Assembly: GCA_965140775.1 (NCBI GenBank)
Contig: OZ223471.1
Coordinates: 1,984,001 to 2,048,000 of the forward strand
Length of the DNA: 64,000 nucleotides
Direction of reading: 5' to 3'
From: UBA6244 sp965140775
GTDB taxonomy: Bacteria > Bacteroidota > Bacteroidia > Bacteroidales > F082
The position numbers and the translations under genes are program-made. Of the stretch, positions 61,113-64,000 are shown piece after piece. The notes beneath the pieces are model-generated. The model saw only the letters and a list, made by a program, of their open reading frames with translations. It searched no databases and was not told where the DNA came from. The first letter of the stretch is position 1. Each line of letters begins with the position of its first letter.

Positions 61113-62294
61113 ATGAAAGAAGTTGTTATTGTATCAGCAGCACGCACGGCAATCGGAGCCTTTGGAGGAGGATTGTCAGGGTTATCGGCTGTTGAAATAG
61201 GCGTTGTAGCTGCCAAAGAAGCCATCAAAAGAGCGGGAATTGCTCCTGATGTAATTGACGAAGTCATTGTGGGTAATATCCTGTCCGCAGGATTGGGACA
61301 AAACGTTGCCCGTCAAATTGGAATCAATTCGGGTATTCCCGAAACGGTTCCGGCCATGACCATCAACAAGTTATGTGGATCGGGACTGAAAGCAGTCAGT
61401 CTGGCCGCTCAAATGATCATGCTGGGTGATGCCGACGTGGTGTTGGCCGGAGGAACCGAAAGCATGTCCAATGCACCTTATTTGCTTAAGAAAGCACGTT
61501 TCGGACAGAAAATGGGTCATGGCGAACTCATCGACAGCATGATTTTCGACGGACTGACCGATGCCTTCAGTCAAACACACATGGGTATTACTGCCGAAAA
61601 TATTGCCGAACGCTGGAACATCACCCGCGAAGAGCAGGATGAATTTGCCGTGAGAAGCCAAAATAAAACAGAAAAAGCCATTCAGGACGGGCGCTTCAAG
61701 GATGAAATTGTACCCGTGATCATTCCTCAAAGAAAGGGTGATCCCATCGTGTTTGATACGGATGAATTTCCTAAAAAGGGTGTCACCATCGGGAAAATTC
61801 AAGGACTGCGTCCCGCCTTTAAAAAAGACGGCACCGTTACCGCTGCCACTTCCTCAGGTATCAACGATGGCGCGGCCATGCTTATCGTGATGTCTGCCGA
61901 CAAAGCCAAAGAGCTGAATCTCCATCCCATGGCGAAGATTATTTCATATGCCAGTGCCGCACTAAGTCCTGATATCATGGGATACGGCCCTGTGCCGGCA
62001 ACCAAAAAAGCCCTTAAAAAAATAAACCTGACCATGGATGATATCGATTTGGTGGAAGCCAACGAAGCCTTTGCTGCTCAGTCCATTGCTGTGGCCCGTG
62101 ATTTGAACTTTGATCCTGAAAAAGTAAATGTCAATGGTGGAGCCATCGCACTGGGTCATCCAATTGGTGCTTCCGGCGCAAGGATATTAACCACCCTTCT
62201 TTACGAAATGAAGAAAACCGATGCCAAAAAAGGTTTGGCTACCCTGTGTATCGGAGGGGGGATGGGTACCTCCCTCATTGTAGAAAAAATGTAA
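61113..62294 (+). CDS. thlA: acetyl-CoA C-acetyltransferase (thiolase)
   Basis: The 393-residue thiolase II joins two acetyl-CoA to acetoacetyl-CoA, or the reverse. Nucleophile Cys88 is in NKLCGSGLKAV. The active His is in NGGAIALGHPIGASGAR, and the second Cys is in LCIGGGMG. NEAFAAQ is also present. The N-terminus (KEVVIVSAARTAIGAFGGGL) and length match the family. A short-chain reductase follows 99 bp later, which together give 3-hydroxybutyryl-CoA. Confidence 0.95.
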   Translation: MKEVVIVSAARTAIGAFGGGLSGLSAVEIGVVAAKEAIKRAGIAPDVIDEVIVGNILSAGLGQNVARQIGINSGIPETVPAMTINKLCGSGLKAVSLAAQMIMLGDADVVLAGGTESMSNAPYLLKKARFGQKMGHGELIDSMIFDGLTDAFSQTHMGITAENIAERWNITREEQDEFAVRSQNKTEKAIQDGRFKDEIVPVIIPQRKGDPIVFDTDEFPKKGVTIGKIQGLRPAFKKDGTVTAATSSGINDGAAMLIVMSADKAKELNLHPMAKIISYASAALSPDIMGYGPVPATKKALKKINLTMDDIDLVEANEAFAAQSIAVARDLNFDPEKVNVNGGAIALGHPIGASGARILTTLLYEMKKTDAKKGLATLCIGGGMGTSLIVEKM

Positions 62295-62393
62295 CTTACG
62301 TTGACGTGATATGCCTGATAAATAATTTCTTACCTTATAAAAGGATGTCACGTACATACAACATTTTGAGAAAAATAATTAATTCTATTTAAT

Positions 62394-63137
62394 ATGAAAA
62401 AACTGGAAAATAAAATTGCTGTCATTACCGGTGCAGCAGATGGTTTGGGAAAGGCCGGAGCCCTGTTGTTGGCATCTGAGGGAGCCCATGTGGTTATCTG
62501 GGATTTGAACGTGGAAAAAGGGAATGAAACGGTCCAATCCATCAAAGACAAGGGGGGAAAAGCTTGTTTCAGGCAGGTGAATACTGCCAACTTCAACGAG
62601 GTTCAAGAAGCCGTTGAAGCGGTAATTGCCAATCACCAAAAAATCGATATCCTCATCAACAATGCCGGCATTACCCGCGATGCCACTCTCCTGAAAATGA
62701 CCCACGAACAATGGGATCAGGTAATTGATGTGAACCTCACAGGTGTGTTCAATTGCACCAAATGTGTGGCGCCTCACATGGTGGCTCAGCAATATGGACG
62801 TATTATTAATACCTCTTCAGTTGTGGCCTTGTATGGTAACTTTGGTCAGACCAATTACGTAGCTGCCAAAGCCGGACTCATTGGCATGACCAAAACCTGG
62901 GCCCGCGAACTGGGTAGAAAAGGGGTGAATGTAAATGCAGTAGCTCCCGGTTTTATTGCCACCGAAATGGTGATGAAAATGCCGGAGAATGTGCTGGAAT
63001 CCATGAAAACAAAAGTGCCTCTGCAACGTTTGGGCAAGCCTGAAGAAATTGCTCAGGTGTATCTTTTCCTGGCTTCCGACGACGCTTCCTACGTGAATGG
63101 TGCCGTTATCAGTGCCGATGGGGGTATGACCATTTAG
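62394..63137 (+). CDS. acetoacetyl-CoA reductase / 3-oxoacyl-ACP reductase type SDR
   Basis: The 247-residue short-chain dehydrogenase has the cofactor motif TGAADGLGKA (about 12-21; TGxxxGxG), NNAG (NNAGITRDATLLKM), catalytic Ser in INTSSVVALYG and YVAAKAG with Tyr/Lys. The sequence is FabG/PhaB-like. Because it follows a thiolase, reduction of acetoacetyl-CoA to 3-hydroxybutyryl-CoA is the favoured role; a FabG role in fatty acid synthesis cannot be excluded. It ends 11 bp before a terminator. Confidence 0.88.
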   Translation: MKKLENKIAVITGAADGLGKAGALLLASEGAHVVIWDLNVEKGNETVQSIKDKGGKACFRQVNTANFNEVQEAVEAVIANHQKIDILINNAGITRDATLLKMTHEQWDQVIDVNLTGVFNCTKCVAPHMVAQQYGRIINTSSVVALYGNFGQTNYVAAKAGLIGMTKTWARELGRKGVNVNAVAPGFIATEMVMKMPENVLESMKTKVPLQRLGKPEEIAQVYLFLASDDASYVNGAVISADGGMTI

Positions 63138-63148
63138 AAAAGTCACCT

Positions 63149-63192
63149 AAGCGGTTGCTTTTCAGGCATGTAAAGGGAACCGCTTTTTTTTA
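63149..63192 (+). terminator. rho-independent terminator after the thiolase-reductase pair
   Basis: AAGCGGTT (63,149) pairs with AACCGCTT (63,178), followed by a T run. It ends the thiolase/SDR transcript. Confidence 0.85.
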
Positions 63193-63285
63193 AATTTTAA
63201 TGGATGTCAGGGGAATATTGGTTAAATTACACCTCAAATTCCAGGTGAATTTCTCATGATAGTATGATTTAAATCTCAATAAAAA

Positions 63286-64000
63286 ATGGCCACATCGTTA
63301 CAAGTTACCGGAACCTGGATACTCATCGGAGTATATGCCGTGATGGTGTTGTATTTCGTTATCAAGGGAGCCTTGTCCATCAAAAACATCTCTGACTATG
63401 CGGTGGGTAGCGTGAATTTTTCACCCGTTGCCATCGGACTTTCGTTGGCGGCATCCATTACCAGCGCAGCTACATTTGTTATCAATCCAGGGTTAATAGC
63501 TGTTTATGGCATGGCGGGCGTACTGTCATTCGGACTGGTTTTCCCTTTGGCGTCTATTGTTTCTTTGGTGGTTTTGTCAAAAGCTTTCCGAAAATACGGA
63601 CAGTCGGTCAAGGCTTTAACCATTGCCCAATGGATTGGCTTGCGTTACAAAAGCAAAGGGTATGCCCTGTTTATGGCTTTCCTTTCGCTGTTGTTGGTAA
63701 CCTTTATTGTGTTGATTTTGGTGGCTATCACCAAGGTCCTTTCCAAATCGTTGAATCTCGATGAAATGTATGTCCTGCTGGGGCTTATCATTTTTGTGTT
63801 CGGATACATGATGTATGGGGGTGCCAATTCCATGGTCTACACCAATACCATACAAGCAGTTATCATGATTTTTGTGGCTTTTATCCTGCTGGGTTCGGGG
63901 TATGAGCATTTCAAAGACGGTATCGATGGTTTTATTACAAAATTAGCCACCATCAATCCTGAATTAGCTCAAACCACCAATACTGCCAGCCTTTTGTTTC
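63286..64000 (+). CDS. sodium:solute symporter family protein, 3' end beyond window
   Basis: The frame from the ATG at 63,286 is open for 238 codons to the window edge. It has SSS-family features: TWILIGVYAVMVLYFVIKG (TM1), ISDYAVGSVNFSPVAIGLSLAASITSAATFVINPG (the Na+-site region of the family) and QWIGLRYKSKGYALFM. About six membrane helices are visible. It probably imports an organic acid or amino acid with Na+. It is placed right after the acetoacetyl-CoA genes, but a terminator separates them. Confidence 0.85.
   Translation, partial: MATSLQVTGTWILIGVYAVMVLYFVIKGALSIKNISDYAVGSVNFSPVAIGLSLAASITSAATFVINPGLIAVYGMAGVLSFGLVFPLASIVSLVVLSKAFRKYGQSVKALTIAQWIGLRYKSKGYALFMAFLSLLLVTFIVLILVAITKVLSKSLNLDEMYVLLGLIIFVFGYMMYGGANSMVYTNTIQAVIMIFVAFILLGSGYEHFKDGIDGFITKLATINPELAQTTNTASLLF

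Overview
The window reads as a chromosome segment of a Bacteroidota bacterium. The support is a giant PKD-repeat protein with a gliding-type (type IX secretion, T9SS) C-terminal signal next to a PorP/SprF homologue, a BNR-repeat protein with a T9SS type A tail, a TonB-dependent receptor with a carboxypeptidase-like N-terminal domain, and repeated TAnnTTTG promoter -7 boxes. Genus cannot be given from sequence alone.

Layout. 1-4.1 kb holds housekeeping genes: a DUF2851 protein (cut by the window edge), a coiled-coil ZapB-like gene, zapA, an apparent 6S RNA, rny, and a small outer-membrane protein. 4.1-28.2 kb is a minus-strand cell-surface locus: a giant tandem-repeat surface protein, a 2121-residue PKD protein and a PorP/SprF protein. 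The repeat protein cannot be read continuously. Its 5' part (26.8-28.2 kb) and 3' part (11.7-20.1 kb) are on the minus strand, while the 6.7 kb between them holds the same repeats on the plus strand with many frameshifts and scrambled patches. An assembly error is the leading explanation, and a real inversion the alternative.

28.9-39.4 kb is an accessory region. It begins with a short-chain fatty acid transporter gene broken by one in-frame TGA and contains IS91-family relics, a RAYT transposase fragment with a REP palindrome, a group II intron of the endonuclease-less (class C-like) kind, a tyrosine recombinase plus IS91-type transposase pair, and minus-strand single genes separated by long imperfect inverted repeats that resemble integron attC sites. 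One of these genes encodes a protein with a PD-(D/E)XK nuclease signature. A 104-nt tRNA-like element and a true tRNA-Arg(ACG) lie near its right edge.

39.8-64 kb returns to core genes: an LpxL-type acyltransferase, an MFS transporter, rarA, a free-standing archaeal-type ThrRS editing domain, conserved unknowns, uvrB, pyruvate kinase, a T9SS-secreted propeller protein, a TPP riboswitch in front of a TonB-dependent receptor (probable thiamin uptake), a pirin, glutaminase, a beta-propeller protein, acetyl-CoA acetyltransferase, an acetoacetyl-CoA reductase-like SDR, and the start of a sodium:solute symporter. Two intergenic spaces (49.2-49.6 and 60.4-60.9 kb) carry interspersed hairpin repeats, one of them set between identical 73-bp direct repeats.

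All calls come from reading the sequence; no database search was run.
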